A DNA stretch of 64,000 bases, from the NCBI GenBank assembly GCA_963833235.1, contig CAWHXG010000003.1:248001-312000 (forward strand), in the 5' to 3' direction. The stretch is from CAWHXG01 sp963833235 (lineage in GTDB: Bacteria; Pseudomonadota; Alphaproteobacteria; Rhodobacterales; Rhodobacteraceae). Below the pieces are notes generated by a model that ran no database searches, was not told the origin of the DNA, and saw only the letters and a program-made list of their open reading frames with translations. A program made the translations under genes and the position numbers. Shown here piece by piece: positions 8,303-16,617 of this stretch (position 1 is its first letter; each line of letters starts with the position of its first letter).

Positions 8303-9300
8303 GCCGCCGCCCCCCGTACCAGCCCCATCCGCCCCAGCACCCCGCGCTGGATCAGGCCGATGCCCGCCACGAGCCCCGCCGCCGCGATCGCCGCCGCGAA
8401 AAGCGCCGCCCAGATCTGCACGGTCTGCCCGTAATAGCTCCCCGCCAGCAGCCGCGCGCCAAGGCCGGCCACGGCCCCCGTCGGCAGCTCGCCCACGATG
8501 GCGCCCACGAGGCTCGCCGCCACCCCCACCTTCAGCGAGGTGAAGAGGAACGGCAGCGAGGCCGGCAGCCGCAGCCGCCAGAAGGTCTGCACGGGGCTCG
8601 CCGAATAGGTCCGCAGCAGGTCCAGCTGCGCCGCGTCCGGGCTCCGCAGCCCGGCCACCATGCCGACGACCACCGGGAAGAAGCTGAGATAGGCGCTGAT
8701 GATCGCCTTCGGCAGCAGCCCCTGCACGCCGACGGAGTTCAGCACCACGATGATCATCGGGGCGATGGCGAGGATCGGGATCGTCTGGCTGGCGATGGCC
8801 CAGGGCATCACGCTGAGGTCCATCGCCCGGTTGTGCACGATCCCCACCGCCAGCAGGATCCCCAGGACAGATCCGATGCAGAAACCCGTCAGCGTGGCGC
8901 TCAACGTGACCCAGGCATGATACACCAGGCTGCGCTTGCTGGTGATCGGCTCCATCGCCACGGTCTTCCACAATTCGGTCGCCACCTGATGCGGGGCCGG
9001 CAGGCGCGGCCGGCCGTCGGCCCAGGTCGCAGGCCACCGGGCCGGGTTCGCCGCCGCCAGCCCGATCGCGCCCATGTCCCGCCGCGTGCCGGCGCCCTCG
9101 GGCGTCACCGCGGCGCCGGCACGCTCCGCGCTCGTCAACGTGCCGTGGATGTTCATCGGGATGCAGGCGACGTACCAGACCGCGAGGATCGCGGCGACCA
9201 CGGCCACCACCGGCCAGGCCGCGCGCGCGCCCCGCCCGGCGGCAAGCGCCACCCGGCCGGACCGTCCGGTTCCGGCGCCCGGGGCCGCCAGAGACGTCAC
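8299..9300 (-). CDS. ABC transporter permease (SsuC/TauC-like), first permease
   Basis: A 333-aa inner-membrane permease of the same family as its downstream neighbour. The EAA-like loop 'PVQTFWRLRLPASLPFLFTS' and the transport domain from about residue 130 support it. The start is uncertain. The open frame extends to 9369, but bases 9321-9378 are a dispersed non-coding repeat, so I prefer the GTG at 9300. 'IPMNIHGTLTSAERAG' in the first loop is a family-like periplasmic segment. It forms a putative heteromeric channel with the second permease, driven by the ATPase at 9385-10134. Confidence 0.82.
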   Translation of the reverse strand: MTSLAAPGAGTGRSGRVALAAGRGARAAWPVVAVVAAILAVWYVACIPMNIHGTLTSAERAGAAVTPEGAGTRRDMGAIGLAAANPARWPATWADGRPRLPAPHQVATELWKTVAMEPITSKRSLVYHAWVTLSATLTGFCIGSVLGILLAVGIVHNRAMDLSVMPWAIASQTIPILAIAPMIIVVLNSVGVQGLLPKAIISAYLSFFPVVVGMVAGLRSPDAAQLDLLRTYSASPVQTFWRLRLPASLPFLFTSLKVGVAASLVGAIVGELPTGAVAGLGARLLAGSYYGQTVQIWAALFAAAIAAAGLVAGIGLIQRGVLGRMGLVRGAAA

Positions 9301-9320
9301 CAAAAGGCTACCGGGGGGCC

Positions 9321-9378
9321 CGCAGGGGTCCGACACAAAGCCGACACAAAGCCGACACAACGCCGACACTCGATTTCG
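9321..9378. repeat. 58-bp dispersed element of four 11-nt units, copy 1
   Basis: After 'cgcaggggt' come four tandem 11-mers at 9330, 9341, 9352 and 9363 (ccgacacaaag, ccgacacaaag, ccgacacaacg, ccgacactcga), then 'tttcg'. A second copy at 53851-53908 has the same length and order with 52 of 58 bases identical. Here it lies between the ATPase stop and the likely permease start. The ends (units 1 and 4 and both flanks) are identical between copies, while the inner units differ. Confidence 0.85.
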
Positions 9379-9384
9379 GCGGTT

Positions 9385-10134
9385 TCAGTCATAGGCATGC
9401 CCCGCCCGCAGCCCCTCGCGGACCCGGTGCGCGACCTCCAGAAAGGCCGGCGTATCGCGGATGTCGAGCGGCCGGTCGCGCGGCAGCGGGCTTTCGATCA
9501 CCTCCGAGATGCGCCCCGGCCGCGGGCACATCACCACGATCCGGGTGCTGAGATAGACCGCCTCGGGGATCGAATGGGTCACGAAGGCGATGGTCTTTTC
9601 CGTTCGTTTCCAAAGGTCTAGAAGCTGCTCGTTCAGATGGTCGCGGACGATCTCGTCAAGCGCGCCAAAGGGCTCGTCCATCAGCAGGATGTCGGCGTCG
9701 AAGGCCAGCGCCCGCGCGATGCTCGCCCGCTGCTGCATCCCGCCGCTCAGTTGCCAGGGATACTTCCGCGCGAAGCCTTCCAGATCAACGAGTTGCAGAA
9801 CGTCGCTCACCCGGCGCGCCCGCTCCGCCCGGTCATACCCCATGATCTCCAGCGGCAGGCTCACGTTCCGCGCGATCGTCCGCCACGGATACAGCCCCGC
9901 CGCCTGGAAGACATAGCCGTAAGCCCGTGTTCTGCGGGCCTCGTCCGGAGTCATCCCGTTCACGGTCAGGCTGCCGCCGGTCGGCTCTTCAAGCCCCGCG
10001 ATGGCCCGCAGGAAGGTGGTCTTGCCGCAGCCCGAAGGGCCGATGAAGCTCACGAACTCGCCCGCCGCGATGCTCAGGCTCACGTCCTTCAGCGCCTGAA
10101 CCGGCCCGTCCCCCGTCTCAAAGACAAGCTGCAA
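9385..10134 (-). CDS. ABC transporter ATP-binding protein (SsuB/TauB-like)
   Basis: A 249-aa ATPase of the nitrate/sulfonate/taurine subfamily, the energy subunit for the two permeases downstream. Walker A is GPSGCGKT, the signature is 'LSGGMQQRASIARAL', Walker B is 'ILLMDEPFGALDE', and the H-loop is 'FVTHSIPEAVYLS'. Only one start codon, TTG at 10134, exists between an in-frame stop upstream and the conserved 'FETGDGPVQALKDVSL'. It has 'gagg' about 8 bases before it, so a TTG start is probable. The gene follows the broken dihydropyrimidinase gene by about 70 bases. Confidence 0.87.
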   Translation of the reverse strand: MQLVFETGDGPVQALKDVSLSIAAGEFVSFIGPSGCGKTTFLRAIAGLEEPTGGSLTVNGMTPDEARRTRAYGYVFQAAGLYPWRTIARNVSLPLEIMGYDRAERARRVSDVLQLVDLEGFARKYPWQLSGGMQQRASIARALAFDADILLMDEPFGALDEIVRDHLNEQLLDLWKRTEKTIAFVTHSIPEAVYLSTRIVVMCPRPGRISEVIESPLPRDRPLDIRDTPAFLEVAHRVREGLRAGHAYD

Positions 10135-10203
10135 GCCCTTGGCCTCTATGACGGATCTTGCGGCGACAGGCTCCGCCCCGGGGGCGCTCCGCGAGGCTGC
10201 CGC

Positions 10204-11662
10204 TCACACGCCCGCCGGAATGTTCATCGGATCGCGCTCCACCTTCCGCGGCGAGTTCAGCGACTTCCAGCGGCTCAGCGCCTTCGAGGCACTGGCGAAG
10301 GCCGGCCGCGGGACGAACTCGCCCCGGCCCGGGCGCGGCTGGCTGTTCTGCCCGGCCGCCCAGATCACCTCGCCGCGGCTGAGGGTATAGCGCGGCTGCG
10401 CCGTCACGGTCATGCCCTCGAAGACGTTGTAATCGATGATGCGATTTCTGCGTGCCGACAGAGATCGTCCGGGAGGCCTTCGGGTCCCACACCACAAGGT
10501 CGGCATCCGCGCCGGGCAGGATAGCGCCCTTGCCGGGATAGATGTTGAGGATCCTCGCGATGTTGGTGGACGTCACCGCCACGAACTCCTCCGGCGTCAG
10601 CCGCCCGGTCTCGACCCCGTTGGTCCAGAGCATCGCAAGACGTTCCTCCAACCCCCCGGTTCCGTTGGGATTCTGGGTGAAATCATCCAAGCCCATGCGC
10701 TTCTGCTCGTCGCGTGAAGGCGGCATGGTCCGTCGCCACCACCTGCAGCGACCCGGCCGCAAGCCCGGCCCAAAGCCTGTCCTGGTGCGCCTTGGAGCGG
10801 AACGGCGGCGACATCACGCGACGCGCGGAATAGTGCCAGTCCTTGTCGAAATATTCACCTTCGTCGAGTGTCAGGTGCTGGATCAGCGGCTCGCCATAGA
10901 CGCGCATGCCCTTCTGCCGCGCCCGCCGGATCGCCTCGTGCGCCTGCTCGCAGGAGACATGCACGATATAAAGCGGCAGCCGGCCGCATCGGCGATCATG
11001 ATCGCCCGGTTGGCCGCCTCTCCCTCGACCTGCGGCGGGCGGGAAAAGGCGTGGCCCTCCGGCCCAGTCATGCCTTCGGCCAGAATTCTTCTGCTTCGGC
11101 CACGATATCGCCGTTCTCGGCATGTACCAGCGGCAGCGCGCCCAGCTCGGCGCAGCGGCGGAACGAGGCGTACATCTCGTCGTCCTCCACCATCAGCGCG
11201 CCCTTGTAGGCCATGAAATGCTTGAAGGTGTTGATGCCGCGTTCCTGCACGACGGCTTCCATCTCGTCGAAAATGCTTCTCGTACCAGCCGGTGATCGCC
11301 ATGTGATAGGAGATATCGGTGCAGATCTGGTCGCGGGATTTGCGGTCCCAGTCGTCCACCGCCGCCAGCAGCCCGTCCTCGCCCGGCAGCACGAAATCCA
11401 CCAGCATCGTCGTGCCGCCCGCCGCTGCCGCGAACGTGCCGCTCTCGAACGTTTCCGCCGCCGTGGTGCCCATGAACGGCATCTCCAGATGCGTATGCGG
11501 GTCGATCCCGCCCGGAATCACATAGGCGTCGGACGCGTCGATCACCTCGTCGCCGGTCAGGCCCTCACCGATCGCGGCAATCGCCTCGCCCTCGATCAGC
11601 ACGTCGGCCTTCCACTGCCGATCCGCCGTGACGACCGTGCCGCCCTTGATGACTTTGCTCAT
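10204..11662 (-). pseudogene. hydA: Dihydropyrimidinase (D-hydantoinase), interrupted by five frameshifts
   Basis: Dihydropyrimidinase hydrolyses dihydrouracil or dihydrothymine (and hydantoins) to N-carbamoyl-beta-amino acids. The start is ATG 11662 ('SKVIKGGTVVTADRQWKADV'). The metal-binding 'GGIDPHTHLEMPFMG' is intact in the first piece. Family sequence then hops frames at about 11270, 11088, 10980, 10715 and 10440: 'NTFKHFMAYKGAL', 'GPEGHAFSRPPQVEGEA', 'LYIVHVSCEQAHEAIRRA', 'DDFTQNPNGTGGLEERL', 'RIIDYNVFEGMTV', with the end at 10204. Every piece is well conserved and in order, so indel errors are more likely than decay. The total span fits the usual ~485 aa. Confidence 0.8.
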
Positions 11663-11674
11663 AACCGTCTGACC

Positions 11675-12953
11675 CTAATCTGCAATTTCCGCCGTCTCGA
11701 CCACCGCGTGGAACAGTACGTTGGCGCCGGCGACCGCCCAGTCCTGGCTGATCTCCTCGGCCTCGTTGTGGCTCAGCCCGTCCACGCAGGGGCACATGAT
11801 CATCGCCGTCGGCGCCATCCTGTTGATCCAGCAGGCGTCGTGCCCCGCGCCCGAGATCAGGTCCATGTGGCTGAGTCCCAATCGCTCTGCCGCGTTCCGC
11901 ACCGCGCTCACGCAGCCTTCGTCGAAGGTCACCGGGTCGAAATGCCCCGTCGGCTCGATCTGCGCCTCCAGACCCAAATCCTCTGCAATCTCTGCCACTT
12001 CCGCCTCGACCCTCGCCTTCATCGCATCGAGCTTTGCCTGCTCGGGCGAGCGAATGTCGATGGTGAACACCGCCCGCCCCGGGATCACGTTGCGGGAGTT
12101 GGGATAGACGTTCGCCTGCCCCACCGAGCCCACCGCGCCGGGCTGGTTGTCCATCGCGACGCGGTGCACGGCGTCGATGATCCGCGCCATGCCAAGCCCC
12201 GCATTGCGTCGCATGCCCATCGGCGTGGAGCCTGTATGGCTGTCGCGCCCGGTCAGCGTGACCTCCAGCCACCACAGGCCCTGTCCGTGGGTAACCACCC
12301 CGATCTCGCAACCCTTCGCCTCCAGGATCGGGCCCTGCTCGATATGCAGTTCGAAGAAGGCATGCATCTTGCGCTCGCCGACCTTTTCCGTGCCGTTCCA
12401 GCCGGTTCGCACCAGTTCCTCACCGAAGCTCCTGCCGTTGGCGTCGATCCGCTCGTACGCCCAGTCCTGTTCGTGCACGCCCGCATAGACCCCAGAGGCC
12501 AGCATCGCCGGGGCGAAGCGCGTGCCCTCCTCGTTCGTCCAGTTGGTCACCACGATGGGCCGGCGGGTGCGGATTCCCAGATCGTCGAGGCTGCGCACTG
12601 ATCTCCAGACCGCCCAGCACGCCCAGCACCCCGTCGTACTTGCCGCCCGTCGGCTGCGTATCGAGATGGCTGCCCACATAGACAGGCAGGGCGTCGGGGT
12701 CCGTCCCCTCGCGACGGGCATACATGGTGCCCATCTCGTCGAGCCCCATGGTGCAGCCGGCCGCCTCGCTCCAGCGCTGGAACAGATGCCGCCCCTCGCT
12801 GTCTTCGTCGGTCAGGGTCTGGCGATTGTTGCCCCCCGCAGTTCCGGGGCCGATCTTCGCCATCTCCATCAGGCTCGACCAAAGCCGGTCACCGTCGACG
12901 ACCATGTTCTTGCCGGGCGCGCCGGCCGTGCCGTCCATCGTATCGCCTTCCAT
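11675..12953 (-). pseudogene. N-carbamoyl-amino-acid / beta-ureidopropionase-type hydrolase (M20), one frameshift
   Basis: A zinc amidohydrolase of the AmaB/HyuC/allantoate amidohydrolase family. In this context it should convert N-carbamoyl-beta-alanine to beta-alanine, CO2 and ammonia. ATG 12953 overlaps the transaminase stop (TGATG). The N-terminal piece has the metal-site motif 'VYVGSHLDTQPTGGKYDGV'. An extra base at about 12599 breaks the frame between 'GGLEI' and 'RSLDDLGIRTRRP'. The rest is uninterrupted: 'NEEGTRFAPAMLASG', 'FELHIEQGPILE', 'SGAGHDACWINRM'. Removing the base gives one ~425-aa protein. The single shift next to the shift-rich hydA supports a sequence error. Confidence 0.82.
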
Positions 12954-14290
12954 CAGTCGAGCGCGCGCAGCACGTCGGCCAGCGTCTCGAACAGCTGATC
13001 CACATGCGCCTTCTCGATAATCAGCGGCGGGCTGAGCGCGATGATGTCGCCGGTGGTGCGTATCAGCAGGCCCTTTTCGAACGCCGCAAGGAAGGCGGCG
13101 AAGGCCCGGGCCGTGGGCTTGCCCGGGATCGGTTCCAGCTCCACCGCGCCGATCAGACCGAGGTTCCGGATGTCGGTCACGTGGGGCAGCCCGCGCAGGG
13201 CATGCAGGCCGTCTTCCCAATAGCTTGCCATGTCGGCGGCGCGCTGGAAGAGCCCCTCCTCGCGGTAGGTCTCCAGCGTGGCGAGGCCGGTCGCGGCGGC
13301 CATCGGATTGCCCGAATAGGTGTAGCCGTGGAAAAGCTCGATCATGTGCTCCGGCCCGTCCATGAAGGCGTCGTGCACGGCGGCCGTGGTGAGTACCGCG
13401 CCCATTGGAATGACGCCGTTGGTGAGCCCCTTGGCGCACACGATCATGTCGGGCATCACATCGAAATGCTCTGCGGCGAAGGCGCTGCCGAGGCGGCCGA
13501 AGCCGGTGATGACCTCGTCGAAGATCAGCAGGATGCCATGCTTCGCGGTGATCTCGCGCAGCCGCTTCAGATAGCCCTCCGGCGGGATCAGGACGCCGGT
13601 GGAGCCAGCGACGGGCTCCACGATGACCGCGGCCACGGTTTCCGCGCCGTGCAGTGCGACGATCCGCTCCAGCTCGTCGGCCAGGTGCGCGCCGTGCTCC
13701 GGCTGGCCGCGGATGAACCGGTTCTCGGGGAGGTGGGTGTGCGGCATGTGATCGACGCCGGCCAGCAACGTCCCGAAATGCTTGCGGTTCGTCACGATGC
13801 CGCCAACCGAGATGCCGCCGAAATTCACCCCGTGGTAGCCGCGCTCACGGCCGATCAGCCGGGTGCGCGCGCCCTCGCCGCGCATCCGGTGCCAGGCCAG
13901 CGCCAGCTTCAGCGCTGTCTCGACCGACTCGGAGCCGGAATTGGTGAAGAACACATGCTCCATCGGCTCTGGCGCGAGATCGCGAAGCCGGTTTGCCAGT
14001 TCGAAGGCCAGCGGATGACCCATCTGGAAGGCCGGCGCGTAATCCAGGCCATCGGCCTGCGCCTTGATGGCGGCAGAGATCCGCGGCCGCTTGTGCCCCG
14101 CGTTGCAGCACCAAAGGCCAGCCGTTCCATCGAGGATCTGCCGACCATCGGCGGAGGTGTAGTACATGCCCTCCGCATCGACGATCATCCGCGGCGCGGC
14201 CTTGAACTGCCGGTTCGCGGTGAACGGCATCCAGAAGGCGCTCAGATCGTTCGGAACGACGGGCGCGGCGGACGGGCGGTCGAGGGCCAT
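12953..14290 (-). CDS. Class III aminotransferase, beta-alanine/omega-amino acid:pyruvate type
   Basis: A 445-aa PLP-dependent transaminase. Motifs include 'FFTNSGSESVETALKLA' (phosphate cup), 'IFDEVITGFGRLG' (PLP-binding Asp) and 'IVCAKGLTNGVIPMGAV' (PLP lysine). ATG 14290 has 'aaagg' before it and matches the usual start; the longer frame upstream is rejected as Pro/Arg-rich shadow. The family moves the amino group of beta-alanine (or similar amines) to pyruvate, giving malonate semialdehyde. It is the last degradation step encoded in this cluster and is translationally coupled to the hydrolase. Confidence 0.9.
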   Translation of the reverse strand: MALDRPSAAPVVPNDLSAFWMPFTANRQFKAAPRMIVDAEGMYYTSADGRQILDGTAGLWCCNAGHKRPRISAAIKAQADGLDYAPAFQMGHPLAFELANRLRDLAPEPMEHVFFTNSGSESVETALKLALAWHRMRGEGARTRLIGRERGYHGVNFGGISVGGIVTNRKHFGTLLAGVDHMPHTHLPENRFIRGQPEHGAHLADELERIVALHGAETVAAVIVEPVAGSTGVLIPPEGYLKRLREITAKHGILLIFDEVITGFGRLGSAFAAEHFDVMPDMIVCAKGLTNGVIPMGAVLTTAAVHDAFMDGPEHMIELFHGYTYSGNPMAAATGLATLETYREEGLFQRAADMASYWEDGLHALRGLPHVTDIRNLGLIGAVELEPIPGKPTARAFAAFLAAFEKGLLIRTTGDIIALSPPLIIEKAHVDQLFETLADVLRALD

Positions 14291-14582
14291 CGGGACACCT
14301 TTCAGGGCTGGCGGCGGTGGGCGCGAGACGCAGCGGCAGGCCGCATTCGGCACGGCTTGCCCGGCGACACACCGAAACGCTAGCAGAGCGCCGGGGGCAG
14401 TCAAGGAGCCGCGGGTGTGGCCGGCGCTGCCTGCCGCCAATCCGCCCGGCCGCGCATACGCAGACGGCATCCCGCGAAAATTCTCGCCGAATTGTGCGTG
14501 TTTTCTGCTGGAGCGGTTACCTTTTCGTAAGCATCATGAACGAACCTTCACACTTGGGGCCATTGCAGAAAGGAGACGGCTC
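14291..14582. other. Divergent intergenic region
   Basis: About 290 bases between the minus-strand transaminase and the plus-strand small ORF, so it should carry both promoters. An AT-richer patch around 14510-14545 is the likeliest promoter area for the plus-strand gene. No gene or strong dyad is seen. Confidence 0.4.
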
Positions 14583-15002
14583 ATGATTGTTTCAGGAGAA
14601 TTCGGGGCGGCGCTTGCCGCCAGTCCGCAGTATCGGGCACGTGCGGCGCAGATCGCGCGGGTCATGCCTGCTGCGCCCGCCACGCGGCCCGGCGCCCAGG
14701 GAAGCGATCAGGGAACCACGCTCTGGCGCCCACAGGGCGAGGCAGCGCTCCGCGCCTCCGTGGAGGACGGCGAGGTCGCAAAGGAAGGGAGCGTCGCCGT
14801 CACTTCGGCCGATACCGACCTTCGCGATGCGGCGGCGGCGTATGCCGAAATGGCCCGAAGGCGCCGGGTGGAGACCGCGCTGCGGATCAATCCGCTGGCC
14901 GAGGTGGAGCGGATCGGGGCAACGGCACCGCCCACCGCGATGCAGGTTGCCCTTGGCGGGCCGACGAACCAGACGCTTCCCCGCCTCGATATCGCGGTCT
15001 AG
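14583..15002 (+). CDS. Hypothetical 139-aa Ala-rich protein
   Basis: I do not recognise a family. The ATG at 14583 has an excellent ribosome-binding site ('aaaggagacgg'). The 139-aa product is Ala/Arg-rich with no signal peptide or membrane helix. 'LRDAAAAYAEMARRRRVETALRI' in the second half is probably a charged amphipathic helix, and a Pro/Thr-rich tail follows. It lies on the opposite strand to the pyrimidine genes, between the transaminase and preA. A regulatory or structural role cannot be assigned. Confidence 0.55.
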   Translation: MIVSGEFGAALAASPQYRARAAQIARVMPAAPATRPGAQGSDQGTTLWRPQGEAALRASVEDGEVAKEGSVAVTSADTDLRDAAAAYAEMARRRRVETALRINPLAEVERIGATAPPTAMQVALGGPTNQTLPRLDIAV

Positions 15003-15104
15003 CACCGGGGCCGGACCGCCCCGGATCCATTACGGCAGAATGAACGGATCCCGTCGCCTTGCCCGCACGATTACCGGCGGCCCCTTCCCGCAGACGCCGG
15101 GGGG

Positions 15105-16409
15105 TTACTCTGCCGCCTTCACGGCGCCTGGATTGTTGGGATGCGTCGTCCAGTTCGCATAGGTCGGCTCAACGACCTTGCCGGTCCGCAGATCCACCTC
15201 GCCTGCGTCCAGCTCTTCCATGGTAATGCAGTCTTCGACCGGGCAGACGTTGACGCACAGGTTGCAGGCCACGCATTCCGCGTCGATCACCTCGAACTTG
15301 CGCTCCGGCGACATCGAGATCGCCTGGTGCGACGTGTCCTCGCAGGCGGCGAAGCACCGGCCGCACTTGATGCAAAGGTCCTGGTCGATCCGGGCCTTGG
15401 CCACGTAGTTGAGGTTCAGATACTGCCAGTCGGTCACGTTCGGCACGGCCCGGCCGGTGACGTCGGTGACGGAGGCGTATCCCTTCTCGTCCATCCAGGC
15501 GGAGAGGCCCGCGGTCATCTCCTGCACCACCTTGAAGCCATAGGTCATCGCGGCGGTACAGACCTGTACGTTGCCGCAGCCAAGTGCCAGGAACTCCGCC
15601 GCATCGCGCCACGTGGTGATGCCGCCGATGCCGCTGATCGGCATGCCGTGGGTCTGCGCGTCGCGGGCGATCTCGGCGACCATGTTGAGCGCGATCGGCT
15701 TGACTGCGGGGCCGCAATAACCGCCGTGGCTGCCCTTGCCGTCGATGGAGGGCTCGGGCGACATCGTATCGAGATCGACCGAGGTGATGGAGCTGATCGT
15801 GTTGATCAGGCTGACCGCGTCGGCGCCGCCCGCCTTCGCCGCCCGCGCCGGGTAGCGGATGTCGGTGATGTTCGGCGTCAGCTTGACGATGACCGGCATC
15901 CGCGTGTTCGCCTTGCACCAGCGCGCGACCATCTCGATGTATTCGGGCACCTGCCCCACGGCAGAGCCCATGCCCCGCTCGCTCATCCCGTGCGGGCAGC
16001 CGAAATTCAGCTCGATCCCGTCTGCGCCGGTTTCCTCGACCAGCGGCAGGATGCGCTGCCACGCGGCTTCCTCGCAGGGCACCATGAGGCTGACCACCAT
16101 GGCGCGATCCGGCCAGTCGCGCTTGACCGCCGCGATCTCGCGCAGGTTCACCTCAAGGGGGCGATCGGTGATCAACTCGATGTTGTTGAGCCCCAGAAGG
16201 CGTCTGTCGGCCCCCCAGATGGCGCCGTAGCGCGGGCCGTTGACGTTGACCACGTGCGGATCCTCGCCGAGCGTCTTCCAGACCACCCCGCCCCACCCCG
16301 CCTGGAAGGCGCGGCGGACGTTGTATTCCTTGTCGGTCGGGGGCGCTGAGGCCAGCCAGAACGGGTTGGGCGAACGGATGCCGACGAAGTCGGAGGCGAG
16401 ATTGGCCAT
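15105..16409 (-). CDS. preA: NAD-dependent dihydropyrimidine dehydrogenase subunit PreA
   Basis: A 434-aa cytoplasmic subunit that reduces uracil and thymine at FMN. The dihydroorotate-dehydrogenase-like barrel covers about residues 1-330 ('GIRSPNPFWLASAPPTDKEYN' at the start, 'NFGCPHGMSERGMG' active loop). It is followed by a 2x[4Fe-4S] ferredoxin domain: CIKCGRCFAAC and CVACNLCVNVCPVEDC. The start is ATG 16409, with 'gaaagagga' upstream. It works with PreT, encoded about 210 bases upstream on the same strand. Length and motifs are complete. Confidence 0.95.
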   Translation of the reverse strand: MANLASDFVGIRSPNPFWLASAPPTDKEYNVRRAFQAGWGGVVWKTLGEDPHVVNVNGPRYGAIWGADRRLLGLNNIELITDRPLEVNLREIAAVKRDWPDRAMVVSLMVPCEEAAWQRILPLVEETGADGIELNFGCPHGMSERGMGSAVGQVPEYIEMVARWCKANTRMPVIVKLTPNITDIRYPARAAKAGGADAVSLINTISSITSVDLDTMSPEPSIDGKGSHGGYCGPAVKPIALNMVAEIARDAQTHGMPISGIGGITTWRDAAEFLALGCGNVQVCTAAMTYGFKVVQEMTAGLSAWMDEKGYASVTDVTGRAVPNVTDWQYLNLNYVAKARIDQDLCIKCGRCFAACEDTSHQAISMSPERKFEVIDAECVACNLCVNVCPVEDCITMEELDAGEVDLRTGKVVEPTYANWTTHPNNPGAVKAAE

Positions 16410-16430
16410 GACGGTCCTCTTTCTCGGAGG

Positions 16431-16607
16431 TCAGGGATTGGAGGGGCTCATCCAAGGGAAAAGCGCCGCGAGACACCCGGCAACGGCAAGCGTGCGCAGG
16501 CTGACCAGGGGTGCGGCGCGGCCGAAGAGCAAGCTAAGGGTCGACGCGGGCGTGATCGAACAGCCTGCGTCGAGTGCCGTTGCCAGAAGGCTGCGTGGGT
16601 CGGTCAT
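16431..16607 (-). CDS. Possible 58-aa membrane peptide between preT and preA
   Basis: A short frame from ATG 16607 directly after the preT stop to 16431, ending 22 bases before the preA start. It would encode 58 aa with a hydrophobic stretch around 'TLAVAGCLAALFPW'. There is no family recognition and the ribosome-binding site is weak. It may simply be intercistronic sequence that is open by chance. Confidence 0.25.
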   Translation of the reverse strand: MTDPRSLLATALDAGCSITPASTLSLLFGRAAPLVSLRTLAVAGCLAALFPWMSPSNP

Positions 16608-16617
16608 CGCGGCGGGT

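Noticed and set aside
9301..9369. N-terminal extension of the first permease to 9369
   Set aside because: The extra residues are encoded by the dispersed 58-bp element, which recurs in a non-coding region near ndk, so they are unlikely to be protein.
9321..9378. CRISPR-like array
   Set aside because: Units are contiguous 11-mers without spacers and number only four.
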